From Mucidula mucida (Eukaryota > Basidiomycota > Agaricomycetes > Agaricales > Physalacriaceae): a DNA stretch of 64,000 bases. The notes below the pieces were generated by a model, which saw nothing but the letters and a program-made list of their open reading frames with translations, made no database searches and had not been told where the DNA came from. Each line of letters begins with the position of its first letter. Position 1 is the first letter of the stretch. Location: positions 205,067-269,066 of the forward strand of contig JADNYV010000041.1 in NCBI GenBank assembly GCA_015501055.1. Direction: 5' to 3'. Position numbers and translations under genes: made by a program. This document shows, piece by piece, positions 35,215-46,266 of the stretch.

Positions 35215-35601
35215 ATGTCTGTCTACTTCTACGAACCCAACTACCTCTTCGACCGCTTCTTCGAGACTGCTCTTGGGCTGCCCCAGCTTCAGCAGCAAGT
35301 CCAGAGGACTGATAGCACTAACAGGGCGCCGAGCGTCGTCCGACCAAGGTGAGCATATGCTTGCATTTGTTTCATGTATCTCTACTGACTGGGATTCTGC
35401 AGCTGTAGGATGGACCTCCATGAAGACGCGGAAAAGAACATCGTTACCGCGTCGTTCGAGCTTCCTGGACTAAAGAAAGAGGATGTCAACATCGATGTTC
35501 ACGATGGGCGTCTGACTATCACCGGCGAGAGTAAGATCTCCACCGAACGCGAGGAAGAGGGGTACGCTTCAGGCTCGCTCCTCATTGAATGGACCGCGTG
35601 A
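35215..35601 (+). CDS. Small heat-shock protein (Hsp20/alpha-crystallin), C-terminally truncated
   Basis: Exons 35215-35348 and 35403-35601 encode 110 residues. The start MSVYFYEPNYLFDRFFETAL is typical of fungal Hsp20. The alpha-crystallin domain begins with MDLHEDAEKNIVTASFELPG, LKKEDVNIDVHDGRLTITGE and REEEGYA, which are strands beta2 to beta5. The expected next block (RxFGKFSRTLPLP, beta6 to beta9, and the IxI tail) is missing: after GYA the sequence changes to unrelated SGSLLIEWTA and stops. No downstream exon with the missing part was found up to 36.1 kb. The protein would lack the dimer loop and tail needed for oligomer assembly. Probably a recombined or truncated gene. Confidence 0.75.
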
Positions 35602-35700
35602 CTGCGCGTTAACGCGACGGCGAACGCCCCGATGTACTCGTTGTCGCTCATTTTCTCCTTGAACAACGGATTCGGGTCAGGCTTAGCCCACAACGCTCCT
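35590..35700 (-). other. Antisense fragment of a possible protein-coding sequence
   Basis: Directly at the point where the Hsp20 homology ends, the minus strand reads NPLFKEKMSDNEYIGAFAVA followed by LTRSHAVHSM in one frame, which looks like a piece of a real protein. I could not name the family. Confidence 0.25.
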
Positions 35701-35989
35701 CGCAATTGAGGTTGTTTTTCTTGTGATCGTTGCGCTCTAAATGCAACAATCATCGGGATTAGACGCTCTCAGCAATGTCTGTTGCCTCATGGAACTACCG
35801 TGGAGTCGCGGGCAATACAACTCTCAATGCGGTTGCTGCCATCAGATCTTACGTTCTGGTCCGAGTCGATATATAGTTCGAAGAATGATTGCGACGACGC
35901 TTTGGCACCCTCTGCACTTCCCACGCCCTTCGGTCTCTCTCAAATGTCTTCTGTTACCTCCATTCCCAACAACATCGCAGAGCTGTGAG

Positions 35990-36330
35990 TCTGAAAATTT
36001 CGATTACACGGATTTAGCTCACGGAAATAGTACTGGTCCGTTGGTGAATGCTCTTGCAGTCTCTCCTCCGAGTACATTCACCAACGACGCGTCAGCTCCT
36101 TGGGCACTTTTTCAACTGGGCGCTATTCGGAATCCTGTGTGTGCAGGCATGTGAGTACTATTCATTGACGAGTGATGACAGCAAATTGACAACACGGTAA
36201 CAGATATCTATTATCTTGCCTTCCCAAATGATCGTTTATGGCCAACGAAAGCTCTAACCATATTTGTCTTCATTTTGGAGTTGGCGCAGACCGTCGTCAA
36301 TACCAGAGACGCCTTAAGATGAAATGGTTT
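35990..36330 (+). pseudogene. DUF6534-type membrane protein, N-terminal fragment
   Basis: The block ALFQLGAIRNPVCAG is followed after an intron-like gap by YYLAFPNDRLWPTKALTIFV and LELAQTVVNTRDALR, then a stop. This is the first-loop and second-helix region of DUF6534 proteins. Downstream, a related piece may start at LRADFNVATGAASSFVQ (near 36580). The rest is unrecognisable. Confidence 0.5.
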
Positions 36331-37490
36331 CAAAATGTAGTCAGCGAACTTGTGTATGCTTTGATAACGATTAAAGTTGGAGTGCGAGGCCGCTGGGACA
36401 GGTTTATGCCGCATTCGGTGAACTCACAAAACCTCGACACGGTAACTTTGCGATGGCAGCGCTGTAACGCCAAAATGCGCTTATGCCTTACTATGTTAGG
36501 TCAGTTTTATACTTCGCTTCAGCCTATCATATGAGATTCTGACTCTTACACAAGGACAACCATGCCAGCCAGCTTTCTTCGAGCTGATTTCAACGTAGCG
36601 ACAGGTGCCGCGTCCTCATTTGTACAAGAATCGTATCGTGTTATATCATGCAGTCGGGCGGCCCACTTACTGTAGACAGTGTCGCCATCATCACCACTAC
36701 CCGCGTACGCTCGTCATCCAGCTTTTCGTGCTCGCCTACCGTTATCGCTCAATTCCTTTCATATCTCCCGTCGTCCACCCATCTCTGATTATTGCCCTTC
36801 TCCATCCTCAGAGAGCGCGTCACAAACTTCAAGAATTTCCCAAAGGTGTTGCCTCCTTTCCAGGCGCGTGCAAATGGGTCAATCTACGCCTTTTCGAATT
36901 GCACACCGACCGTCTTACTTCATAGTACCGCCGACTCGCCCATCCCATCAGCTAATAGATCACCCCTCTACAACTTGTTCGCCGCTACCTTTCCCCGTTC
37001 CTACACATGTATCTGTGTCGCGCTCATTGCGGTAACTGCCTGCAGATTTTCGCCCGGACGAACGGGGTGAAGTTTCTCTGATCACAGAGCAGACGTTGCC
37101 GGGCGGAACCGTATCAGTTTGTGCTGAGGTTCTTTATTCCAGTAGGCTTCGCTCAGAAGCCTCGGATGTTGGTAGAAGCCGTGTTGATACTCGTAACTTG
37201 ACGATACCGCAATGTCGAGAGAATGACAGCTCTAGGTGGTCAAGAATTCTGAGATGGAGATGGAGATCCAAAGAATGGAAACGGGACCAGACTTCAACGG
37301 GACTCCGGCCGATTGTGAAGATTCAAAGCAACGTCGACGAGGAGGGAAACAGAAGAGGTCGATCACTTTGCCACAACAGAATCCAAGGAACCATGTAGAT
37401 TCGATCTGTTTGCGATAGAAAGGAAGCGATATAGAAAGCAACACGACAACAAATGACACAACAGCAATAAAAGATTTCGAGTCCATATAG
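36331..37490. other. Gene-poor stretch
   Basis: Open frames at 36605-36925 and 36679-37035 overlap each other and lack motifs. They may be further decay products of the DUF6534 sequence. Confidence 0.35.
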
Positions 37491-39030
37491 TTATGTAGAT
37501 ATTCCTAATACAATTTCTACCTCGTCCATCTCGATGTTTTCTTCGTCATCCGATTCGCTGCCTTCACTATCAGTGTCACAATAGTGATATAGACCCTCCT
37601 CTTCAAGACCGGGTTGTCCAGTTCGTTGCCTGAGGCGACACAGAACATCGCTCATGGAGTACTCGATGTACTCCTCGTGACGGTATGCCGGCTCGCTGGC
37701 CTTGACTTCGTCTATGAACGAGAGTTGGACATCCAAGTCCTCCAAGAGCTCCTCTGCGAGCGAAGTAACCTGGGGCAAAGAAAATCCAAAAGCACCTCTG
37801 ACCCTGTTGTCGTGCGTGATGTCACAGGCTATAGGCGTAAACAAGGCATCCCCCTTGTACGACGAATGAACCCAAGCCGGCTCGTCTTCGATGGGTCGCC
37901 CTAAGAGGATGCCACCGGCAACAAATTGTTGGTCGAGGGCGTCTCGAATTGGACGAACGACGTAGACATCCAGTAGAAAAGCCGCTTCAAACGCATCTTC
38001 GGGCGTTAAAGAATGGATGAGCGGCCAGTTAAAGTCATCAACAAGAATGACCAATTTCACAGCGTCACGTAGATAATACTGTAGGTCATATGAGATAAGA
38101 ACATCAGAAAGTTCGACACGTACGATGATATTCTGGAAAGTCTTGCGCGAATCGTATTCCAACAAGGCCTCTATGTCACCGGAAGACAAGCCCAAGCTAG
38201 CGCCAACTTTATTCAAGAGGATCTCGAGGTGGCAGTTCATGTAGTGTTTAATGCGGCATTCCATGCTACCACTAAGGCTATAGTCAAAGGCCAGGCCCAT
38301 GTTGAGATTAAGAGTGACTTGAGGCGTAGACGGATCGAGGCGGCACACCGGGGAGATGCCAAAAAGGTGGTAGAAGTCATGGGGAGTGTAAGATTCATGG
38401 GCACGCATAGCGGCGCGAAGGAACGCTGTCCGACCCAGCCCAGCAGGGCGCCTCACCAGGGCAAGCTTACTGTGTATAAGAGGGCAGAGAGAGTAAACAG
38501 AAGCCATTTTGTCGACCCATACGGTGCCGGGGGAAGAGAGGAAATCATCAAAGTCGTCGCCTAGTGGCGTTCGGATCTGAATTGTTTCACCCTGGAGGAA
38601 GGTTAGTGGAGGGTCGAGGACAAGCACGGAGAACTCACTGGTGCAGGCTTCGCTGTTGACTTGAATAAATGTGTGCGGACACGAAGCGGTGCCTTGTACA
38701 GAGAGATGGGTTGACTAGAAGGACACGGATATGCGCTTGGGGGTAGGCATATGGACAACGATGGGGATGAAGGTGGGGATAAAGAACACGGTTTTGTTTC
38801 GTCAGGGCTTGATGGGGGTGTACCCGACGACGAGTTGTCTGAGTTTGGAACCTCAAGTAATGAATCGTAAGAGTCCGTCGAAGATGATGATCCTGAGTCT
38901 AAAGCAGCGACGCTAGTCAAAAATGGGTGAACACCGGAAACGCGCGCTTACCAGAGTCATCAGAGTGGATTGATCTTCGGTCGTCATCATCAATGGTGTC
39001 GCGCATTGTATCGTTAGGGAGAACGTCCAT
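37491..39030 (-). CDS. AAA-ATPase-like protein, short form, copy 4 (intact)
   Basis: Exons 38952-39030, 38639-38898, 38124-38591 (468 nt) and 37491-38078 splice with phases 1, 0, 0 to an unbroken 464-residue frame. The fourth exon boundary removes a 45-nt in-frame intron (GTACGTG..CTACAG). The N-terminus is acidic/Ser-rich (IDDDDRRSIHSDDSDSGSSS). The core reads VWVDKMASVYSLCP, LALVRRPAGLGRTAFL, LVILVDDFNWPLIHS, AGGILLGRP, RGAFGFSLPQVTSL and YIEYSMSDVLCRLR, and it has a strongly acidic tail (DSEGSESDDEENIEMDEVE). P-loop Lys is replaced by Arg; Walker B reads VDDFN. Its 5' end faces long form B across 233 bp. Role unknown; a regulatory or structural pseudo-ATPase is an inference. Confidence 0.7.
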
Positions 39031-39263
39031 GGTGGGTATGGGTGTAGTAAATGGGAGAGTCGATGTGGTAAGTGGTCAACGCATTAATTCAGACTCTGCT
39101 GCCCTGAATGATCACAACAAAGGACCGATCACGTGTTTAACTTTCACTTTGAACACACCCGTGACCACGTTTTTGGACGAACAATGGGACTATGGCTTTA
39201 TGGACAATGCACTGAGCACTCGCCTGCCCTCCTTTTCTTCTCTCACCTTCACTCCTACCATCA
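39031..39263. promoter_or_regulatory. Divergent promoter between short copy 4 and long form B
   Basis: 233 bp separate the two ATGs. GATCACGTG lies at 39127-39135; a second accacgt lies at 39164-39170. The first element corresponds to GATCATGTG (minus strand) in the other head-to-head spacer. CACGTG/CATGTG is the E-box core recognised by bHLH factors. Confidence 0.45.
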
Positions 39264-42155
39264 TGCCGAAAATCTTCCCGGTCACCGTCGTCCTCTTCGA
39301 TAAATCTGATACCAAAGGCTATAGAATCATATATAATACCAGGTCCCACATCGTATCACGCCGAAGATCTACGCGCTTTCAATGCAGAATTCATCTGCCA
39401 GCGCATCCAACAAGCTCCAGCATCCGGAGGTTTTGTCCCCGACACTATCTACAAAGTGGACGTACCCAACGACGCACCACATTTGGAAGCGATGGCAGCG
39501 AAACGACCAAAATCCACCGAGACTTTTAAAGGTCAACTCAACAAAAACTTCTTCACCAACAGCAAGGTTGGGCGGATCTATTTCGCCGCATATGCTAAAT
39601 CCTCCCATGCTCCCACCGCGGTTAAGCGCGAACGGAGCGCAGAGGTTATCGGAGCTGCTGCAAAGAAGGCTCGCACTCCGCGCACTATAGAGGCTGTTGC
39701 GACTTGTCGATCTGTAAACCTCTGCCCGGTTGCGATTGAAATACAAGGGTACGCTGATGGCCCCATCTACATCGTTGGAGACGACAAAGGACGCTTGGAC
39801 CTGGTACGTCGCTGCCTCTCTATGCGTAGAACTCACAAATAAACAATCACTAGTCTGCGCCACCTTTAGATTTCGAACAATGCTTGAATCCTCCACCCAG
39901 CCGCCGATACCTAATCTCCGATTCGACTATGAACATTCCAAAATTCTTTGAATTGTCTGGGGATAACACGTTGGGAGTTTTCACACCCGTGCCATCTGAT
40001 GCTTGTAGCTTACGCCGATCGCAAGAAGAAGTTGCGGTACCCCGAAACGTTGGGGAAAATGGCGGTTGGTCCCGATGGTTCTTTAAGCTATCCGCCCTCC
40101 AAAGACTTTGTCATGGACTTCGATTTTGCTAACTTTGCCGTCGAGAGTCTCAACTCGTCGACTTTTGAGGTAAGACTCAATCGGTATATATATTCCTGCG
40201 TTGCAGAATTCATCCTCAAGTACGATGAATTCCTTCAATTTGGTCCAGCCGGAGAGTTTCTCAAAAGTAAATATCTGGATGGTCAAACGGCTCTGTACAA
40301 AGTGCTTGTAAGGGTCCCCATGATGTGATATGTCTGCCGTTTACTGACCTCCTGTTTTTAGCAACACATCGAGGAAAAGTTGTACGAAACTGGGGACTCT
40401 CGTGTCTTCACGATCATTCGTAACTACGACGCTCTTAGGAACCTCGCAGAAGTGAAGTCACTGACAACTTCGGAGTCGCCGACCAACCCCTCAGAGTTTC
40501 CGAGTCCTCAATGTGTTACAGACATGTTCAAAACGTACCTGTACAACACGCTCTTCCATTTCCAGGACAAAAGCGGAACAATATCCAAAGTGTTCCTTTT
40601 TGGCGCCTCTCCCGCCTTTTTAGCGGACTTGCGTCCTTCCGCGTACACCGACCTCACCACAATGGGCGTAGTTGGGGTTGCGGGATTAGTGCACACCAAG
40701 TGCAAGTCTACCTATCGGTTGCCGTCGGGGCTAAGTCCTTCCTCGGGATCAATCGCCTTCGTAACATTCTCTGTGATATCCTTCCGGGCTATGTTTACGC
40801 CCCCGACACCCCACCCCAATATCCTCGACGTCTTCTTCACACAGTGCTCCCAGCTCTCTGTAGTGAAAGGCTTTGTGCTGCTCGGGACTCCTTGGAGATC
40901 ACGCGCGCTTGCCTACCCGTGGCCACCGGCCTTGCGAACCGCTACACGGGCCTAGCTGTCCAGACTATGTATATTCGCGGGAAGCATCTCTGGCAAAGTC
41001 ATTTTGACAATCTGCGCGTGCAAAGATATGTTCCTATGTCCCCACATTCCACCCGATTTCGTCATAGATACCACGATTTCAAGGCAGACCTCTCAAACGG
41101 GACCTCTCATACGAAAACTGTCTTCGTCCCAAACCGACCAGACCCTTTCTTTGCTTACTGTCTCGACGCTGGGTATTTGACGCTGCGTTTTGCAGAAGGC
41201 AAAGAGGACACCGACGTTTTCCAATACACGTTCCCAGGTTCTGCTGTCTACTGGGCTGTAGGTTCTTCCTTCGTACTCAGTATTTGATTTCTGACTTCCC
41301 TTTTTTCAGTTTTTTCGAGGCATTATCGACGTTGTCGATCACAGTGGCCTTGCTATTCAAAAACCATTTGACGGTTCTCCGGAATGGATCTTCAACGCTA
41401 TGGATCCATATCTCAAAGATTCTCGCAGCACACTTTTCAATGCCAACGCGCCTGAAAACACGTTCCAGAGTATCAGGACCAGCATAATGCACATGGCGGA
41501 GGCACATACTGGGGCCAACGCGGTCATGGAGGCTGAGATGGGTGAGAAGCGTCGAGTTGATTCGGTGGTCCTCCTACCTCAAAGAAACGCCACGATTGTC
41601 ATCGAAGACAAGACTATCAGGCTCTTTGACTTTCTTGAGGGTACCATGGGTATCAAACTCGAGCGATGGCCGGATACGCATACGGTCATCGAAAGCAAGC
41701 TCACCGAGGAGCACTGGCGGCAGGCTGAAGCGCTTGCGGTGCACCTCCGTAAGCTACATCCCCGCGTTTTCACGGAGACGGAGCTTCCAGCAGACAAGGA
41801 TATTCCCGATGCATCCACCGTGCCTTTCCGCACTTTTGACAACCTCCCTACGGAACTCGGGCACTTCTTCTTCATGGGCTGGGTGAACAAAGTCTATGGT
41901 CGCCATAATATTTTCAACCTCTTGTCTTCTGCCGAATGTCAAGGTCGAGATTACGAGTTGGATCTGCAGTGCGGACAAGTCAACGACGAGCGTTTCAAAT
42001 GCCTACCATGCCCAAAAGACGAGAAGAACTTCATAACGGTAATTGTCGTCATCGTGGTGGGAGGTGTTCGTGTTTTGGCGCGGCGCTCAAGGTTGACAAT
42101 GCCCAATAAGAGCTGCGATTACTATCTTGTGCATACAGGGAAGAACCCACCATAG
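39264..42155 (+). CDS. AAA-ATPase-like plus PD-(D/E)XK nuclease protein, long form B (several frame changes)
   Basis: ATG 39264 starts MPKIFPVTVVLFDKSDTKGY. The head continues in a neighbouring frame with VPDTIYKVDVPNDAPHLEAM and a basic VKRERSAEVIGAAAKKART patch, then YADGPIYIVGDDKGRLDL (compare PIYLVGS in form A). Then come DFVMDFDFANFAVESLNSST, VFTIIRNYDALRNL (Walker B position), SKVFLFGASPAFL, HTVLPAL and YCLDAGYLTLRF..FPGSAVYW. The nuclease part runs from about 41400: RRVDSVVLLPQRNATIVIEDK supplies D..E-x-K. The tail is FITVIVVIVVGGVRVLARR. Frame changes occur near 39340, 40000 and 40680. Domain order equals form A. Known nuclease-fold logic supports a metal-dependent nuclease; substrate unknown. 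Confidence 0.55.
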
Positions 42156-42762
42156 CGCTTTTTCTACTAGATGTATCTTTAGATCGGTTCCATTTCCTTC
42201 CCTATATCAATCGAATTGTATATATACTGTGCTGTTCTTTTGCAATACTATCCTGATTAAGATTCGCCTTGCCATTGGAAAGTGTCAAACGGAATTCGAG
42301 CGCGTTCCTGGTGATCTTATTGCTTTGAAAAAAAACGAGTGGCATTCTCACCGTTAGGGTCTCCTGCGTAACAAAGACAGTACATCGTTCTATCTAAGTG
42401 GTAAATTTGCCAGCGAGCTTCACACAAAGTGTGCCCGAGCCTTTCGCCTGCCGGTCCGAATCAAGCCTCTCCTCTTCCCTCATCGTGAGGTAAATTTCAC
42501 CGACGAAAACGTACACGCAAAAAGCGCGCGCCGTAATAGCGTGATGGTTAATAGACGTCGACTGCATGAGTCCAGACTGGCACTTACGCGCTTCCGGCCT
42601 TGCCTCAAGTGTCTTTCTACAACTAGACGATGGACATCAGGAAAACCCTCCCGGGCTAATCTGAAGGGAATAAGTCAAAAATTTGCGGTAAACATGCTAA
42701 CTCTGCTAAAGAAGTTAACCTGTCTGAATTACCACAACTTTGATGTACATTACATTGTACCG
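42156..42762. other. Spacer, possibly containing one end of the Plavaka element
   Basis: No gene. I looked for terminal inverted repeats matching the other side of the transposase gene (46046-46266) and saw none by eye. Confidence 0.35.
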
Positions 42763-45700
42763 CTAATGATACTTGAAATAACTACGTTGATCTCGATAAT
42801 TATTCATGAAAAATGTGCCTGCTCGATCCAAGACATTCTCTGAAGACCACTCCTTTGGGACGACGCGACCCCATTTCGGAAACAACGCAACACTTCCTTC
42901 GATTAGGCTCACTGGCAAAACGGAGACGAGTGGGTTTCCGTCATGAGCCGTATCACGTCAAATAAGATAGAGGTTGGACCGAGCATCTGCTCTTGCCGTG
43001 AAGCGCGTGAACCACTCGACATAGGCAAAATGAGGAGGAACATCAACATTTGGTGGAAAGAGCTTCTCAACACTCTTCGGTGGCAGCGAGAAAACAACGC
43101 GAACACGTCCGACGCGAAGGCCTATCAAGGCATCAGATCTGTGATGTTCATGCGAGGAAACGATGCACTTACCATCAAGGGGATTGTTGCTATCTGGTGT
43201 CGCCTCACGGACACGCACCAGAACAGTGTCAAACCGAGAGAAGCGAGTAACTTTTCCGGTTGATGAGGTGACCCGAGGATAAACATGGACAGAATCGAGT
43301 GTCTCGCCATCATAGAAGTCCGTGTTGATGAACTTGATTCGATGAAAGACCGGGACGGCGTTGAATGGAATGGTGATATCATGAGCAGCTTCCTCGATCT
43401 GTGCCGCTGTACCGAGCGGGTTCCTGAACTGGGCAACGAAGCGACAGAGTGCAGGAATGAATAATGAAGCGCCATATGAGGTCTCGATGGTGGAAATCTT
43501 AACAGATTTCAACGTCGGCGACTTGGTCATCTTGATCATGTACGGACAGAGCAGATCGGCGAAGGAGACACGAATGTGCGATTGAGCAGCAGCTGCACTA
43601 GTCGGAGATGGAAGAAATACCCGCTCACCCAACCGCCAAGAAATATAGTTGGCGTGAAACATGATCTTCTCCGGCCGCTCTAGCCACTTCGTCATCTGTT
43701 TGTACTCATCCTTGCAGTTGGTAGAACGGTATGCATCCTTTGCAAAGTCGATGTGAAGGCGCTCCGTTGCCTCTGTGTTATAGTTATCTGCAGTGCCAAA
43801 GAGTCGGATCGCGCGGGTGTAATGATTGAGGAAATGAAGCTTCGGAATGTCGAAGTGCTCCCTTATGCCATGAGTCACGAACACCCACTTGTTGTCGTGG
43901 AACATGGACAGGGCCAAATCAAGTTCTTCCAGAGTTTTGTCGCTATGGATGGGGTATCGCGAGAGATACACGAAATCCAAAAGACCACGGGTAGCACAAA
44001 CAAGTGCGGCAGATGAAGCGGAGGGGAGGGATGAGTCAATGACAAGACCAAGAAGAAAGGCACAGATCTGTTTGTGCTCAGTGCCACTAACGCGAGATAA
44101 GCACGATATGCCTTTGTGAAAAGCACGCATGGCATGATTCGGAGGGAGACGGCGCACCCGAGCGTCGAGTTCAGCTTCGCCAATGATGTCTGTAATCCAT
44201 TGAATCAGATGCTTGACAACCCCTTGAAGGAGCTGATGGAGAATGTCGGGCGTGATGGAGCGAAAGGCATCCACATACGGAAGATCTTCCCAGAATGGAT
44301 GTTGGACAGGTTTGATGTTCTCTGCACCGCACCGTGATGCTCATTCGGCCGTTCCAATACTATTGACAGCTCGAAGCGCGTCATCAAAAACACGATAGTG
44401 GTATTCGCATGGAAAGTTTCCTAGCTCATCGTGTGGACACTCACAAACGGGAGAATCACCGTTGTAGGTACATGTGACAAGCACCTGTTCGGGATAATCA
44501 CCGACGTAGGATGCGAAGATTGGGTGACAGTGTCGGGCTACTCCGTCGCCACTGTGCATAATCAAGCCTGCCATTCCAGCCTCCTTCAAGCCCGAGAGAA
44601 TGCGCTTCAGACAGGCGTGAAAAAGATTGGCCAGAGTGCGACGACGAGCAGCTTTGTTCTCGATGTGTGCCAGCTTTGAGGTGGGCAGGTACGCAAGTAG
44701 TACCTGGCCGTTGCGCGATGGCTTTCGCCGAATATCCTTGGGAAGATTCCCAATCGTCAAGTATACTGGGTATGCTGTCTTGTTTCTGAACAGCGTTACC
44801 TGTGTCTTATCAGACGAGAGGATCACCGGAATGATGGTGGCACCCGGTGTATTAGCCTCAACAGCTTTCTACAGCAACTATCAGAGAACCAAACACTCAA
44901 GATATTGAAGAATCAAACATACTTGAGTATCCCACCACCACCGGCCAGTGTGAAAGTCATGAATAGACGCATTGTTTTATCGCGATCGGTATAGTGTCGT
45001 TCGGGAGCAAAACAGAGATACTCCATGTGCTGTGGATCACCGTAGAGCGCCCAAATGCATTCAATGACATCGCGTCGGTACAGATCGAAGGACTGGCCAC
45101 CGACAACGACCTCCTCTCGGAAGAATTTTGGGCGGGAAGACGGAAGCTTCTTATCAATGAGATCGTTCAATTCCTTTGTAGTCTTGAAGCCCAAGTCGAG
45201 GCGATCACGAACCTAGAAACATCAGACAATATTCATGATTAGAATGTTTTTCTTACCTCGTCAATGCCAAGGAAGCGCGTAAACGAGGAGGCGCTTGGTC
45301 CATCCATTTTGGCCCATTGCGCCACCTCCCACTCCAACTTTGTTTTGAACGGCGCGTACAGATGCGGGTGCTCGCCCGGAGAATGAGGGAGACTCGACTC
45401 GTAAACCTCAAAAGCATTACATGTCGTGTTCTGATCCGGTACTGGGGCACCCGCAGATTCTCCAAAGTGAGTAACGAAGACCTCAGCATCCCGCGCGACC
45501 TTTTGAATAGGCGGAACAGCAGGGCCGGTGGCCTCGTCACTATCAACATCCATCGTGTCATCATCCCCCGCATCCTCTTGCTTGGTACTGTCCTCGGTAG
45601 GCGTACCCGGGCGCAATGGCTCCCATCCACCCTGAAAATCCTCACCTTCCTCGTCATCATCCCCATCCGAGTCATCGTTGCCCTCGTCCGAGTCTGGATG

Positions 45701-46045
45701 TGCATCTCCCGGATCGTCACCAAGTCCAGGGAAGTCTCCTTTGGTATATTCGTCGGCAGGACCAAAGGCATCACCTTCAAAACGAGGCAAGTTGGGATCC
45801 CTCTCGGTGGCTGGATTATCGACACTGGAATGCGACTGCGTAGCACCCGATGGCGAGAGGGACCGAGAATGGCGTCTCACAGGGTCACGTCGGGGAAGAC
45901 TGGCCGTTGGGCGGATCCTTTGCGTGTACGCAGCACCAGCAGCTTGACATGCGCTGCTCGGAGTAGTAATAAAATGTTGAATAAGATGGTTAGCGCGCGT
46001 GAATTCATGTTCACAGCCAGAGCAGACAAGCTTAGAATCAGACAT
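42763..46045 (-). mobile_element. Plavaka-type DNA transposon, transposase gene inactivated
   Basis: The N-terminal exon (from 46045) has a C2H2-like finger, CSGCEHEFTRANHLIQHF, then an acidic linker and FKTKLEWEVAQWAKMDGPS. After an intron: LDLGFKTTKELNDLIDK, VIECIWALYGDP, then HDFHTGRWWWDTQ, and after another intron GATIIPVILSSDKTQVTLF, NLPKDIRRKPS, VGDYPEQVLVTC, HPFWEDLPYVDAFRSITPDI and LHQLLQGVVKH. These are hallmark blocks of the Agaricomycete Plavaka transposases. Lesions: in-frame TGA at 44341-44343 and at 42958-42960, each with family sequence continuing in the same frame (the last block ends YFKYH, stop at 42763), and a one-base shift near 44970. Both stops fit CGA to TGA. Not autonomous as read. 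Confidence 0.85.
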
Positions 46046-46266
46046 GGACGAATATGGCCAAGGAGTGTTATTATTGGATCTCCGGAACGTGATAATGTCT
46101 AGACGTTCCAGAGTCAGACCCAGTAAAATCTAAAAATTACTGCCAATTCGGCTTCAGAGATGTATAAAAGCGAGGCCTCAAACGAAACAATACTCATCAT
46201 CCCATTATTTCTTGTCCTTTGACTCGTTGCCTTACTACAACTCAATCCTCTGAAATTTCGGCACAT
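46046..46266. promoter_or_regulatory. Divergent spacer between Plavaka transposase and DUF6532 gene
   Basis: 221 bp between the two ATGs. A TATA-like string, gtataaaag (46161-46169), lies about 100 bp before the DUF6532 ATG, with a CT-rich stretch after it. Confidence 0.4.

Noticed and set aside
41579..41890. Minus-strand frame within the nuclease part of long form B.
   Set aside because: Overlaps the plus-strand nuclease motif completely and has no motif of its own.
42361..46200. Terminal inverted repeats expected at the ends of the Plavaka element.
   Set aside because: No convincing inverted match was seen between the two flanks by eye, so element borders are not claimed.
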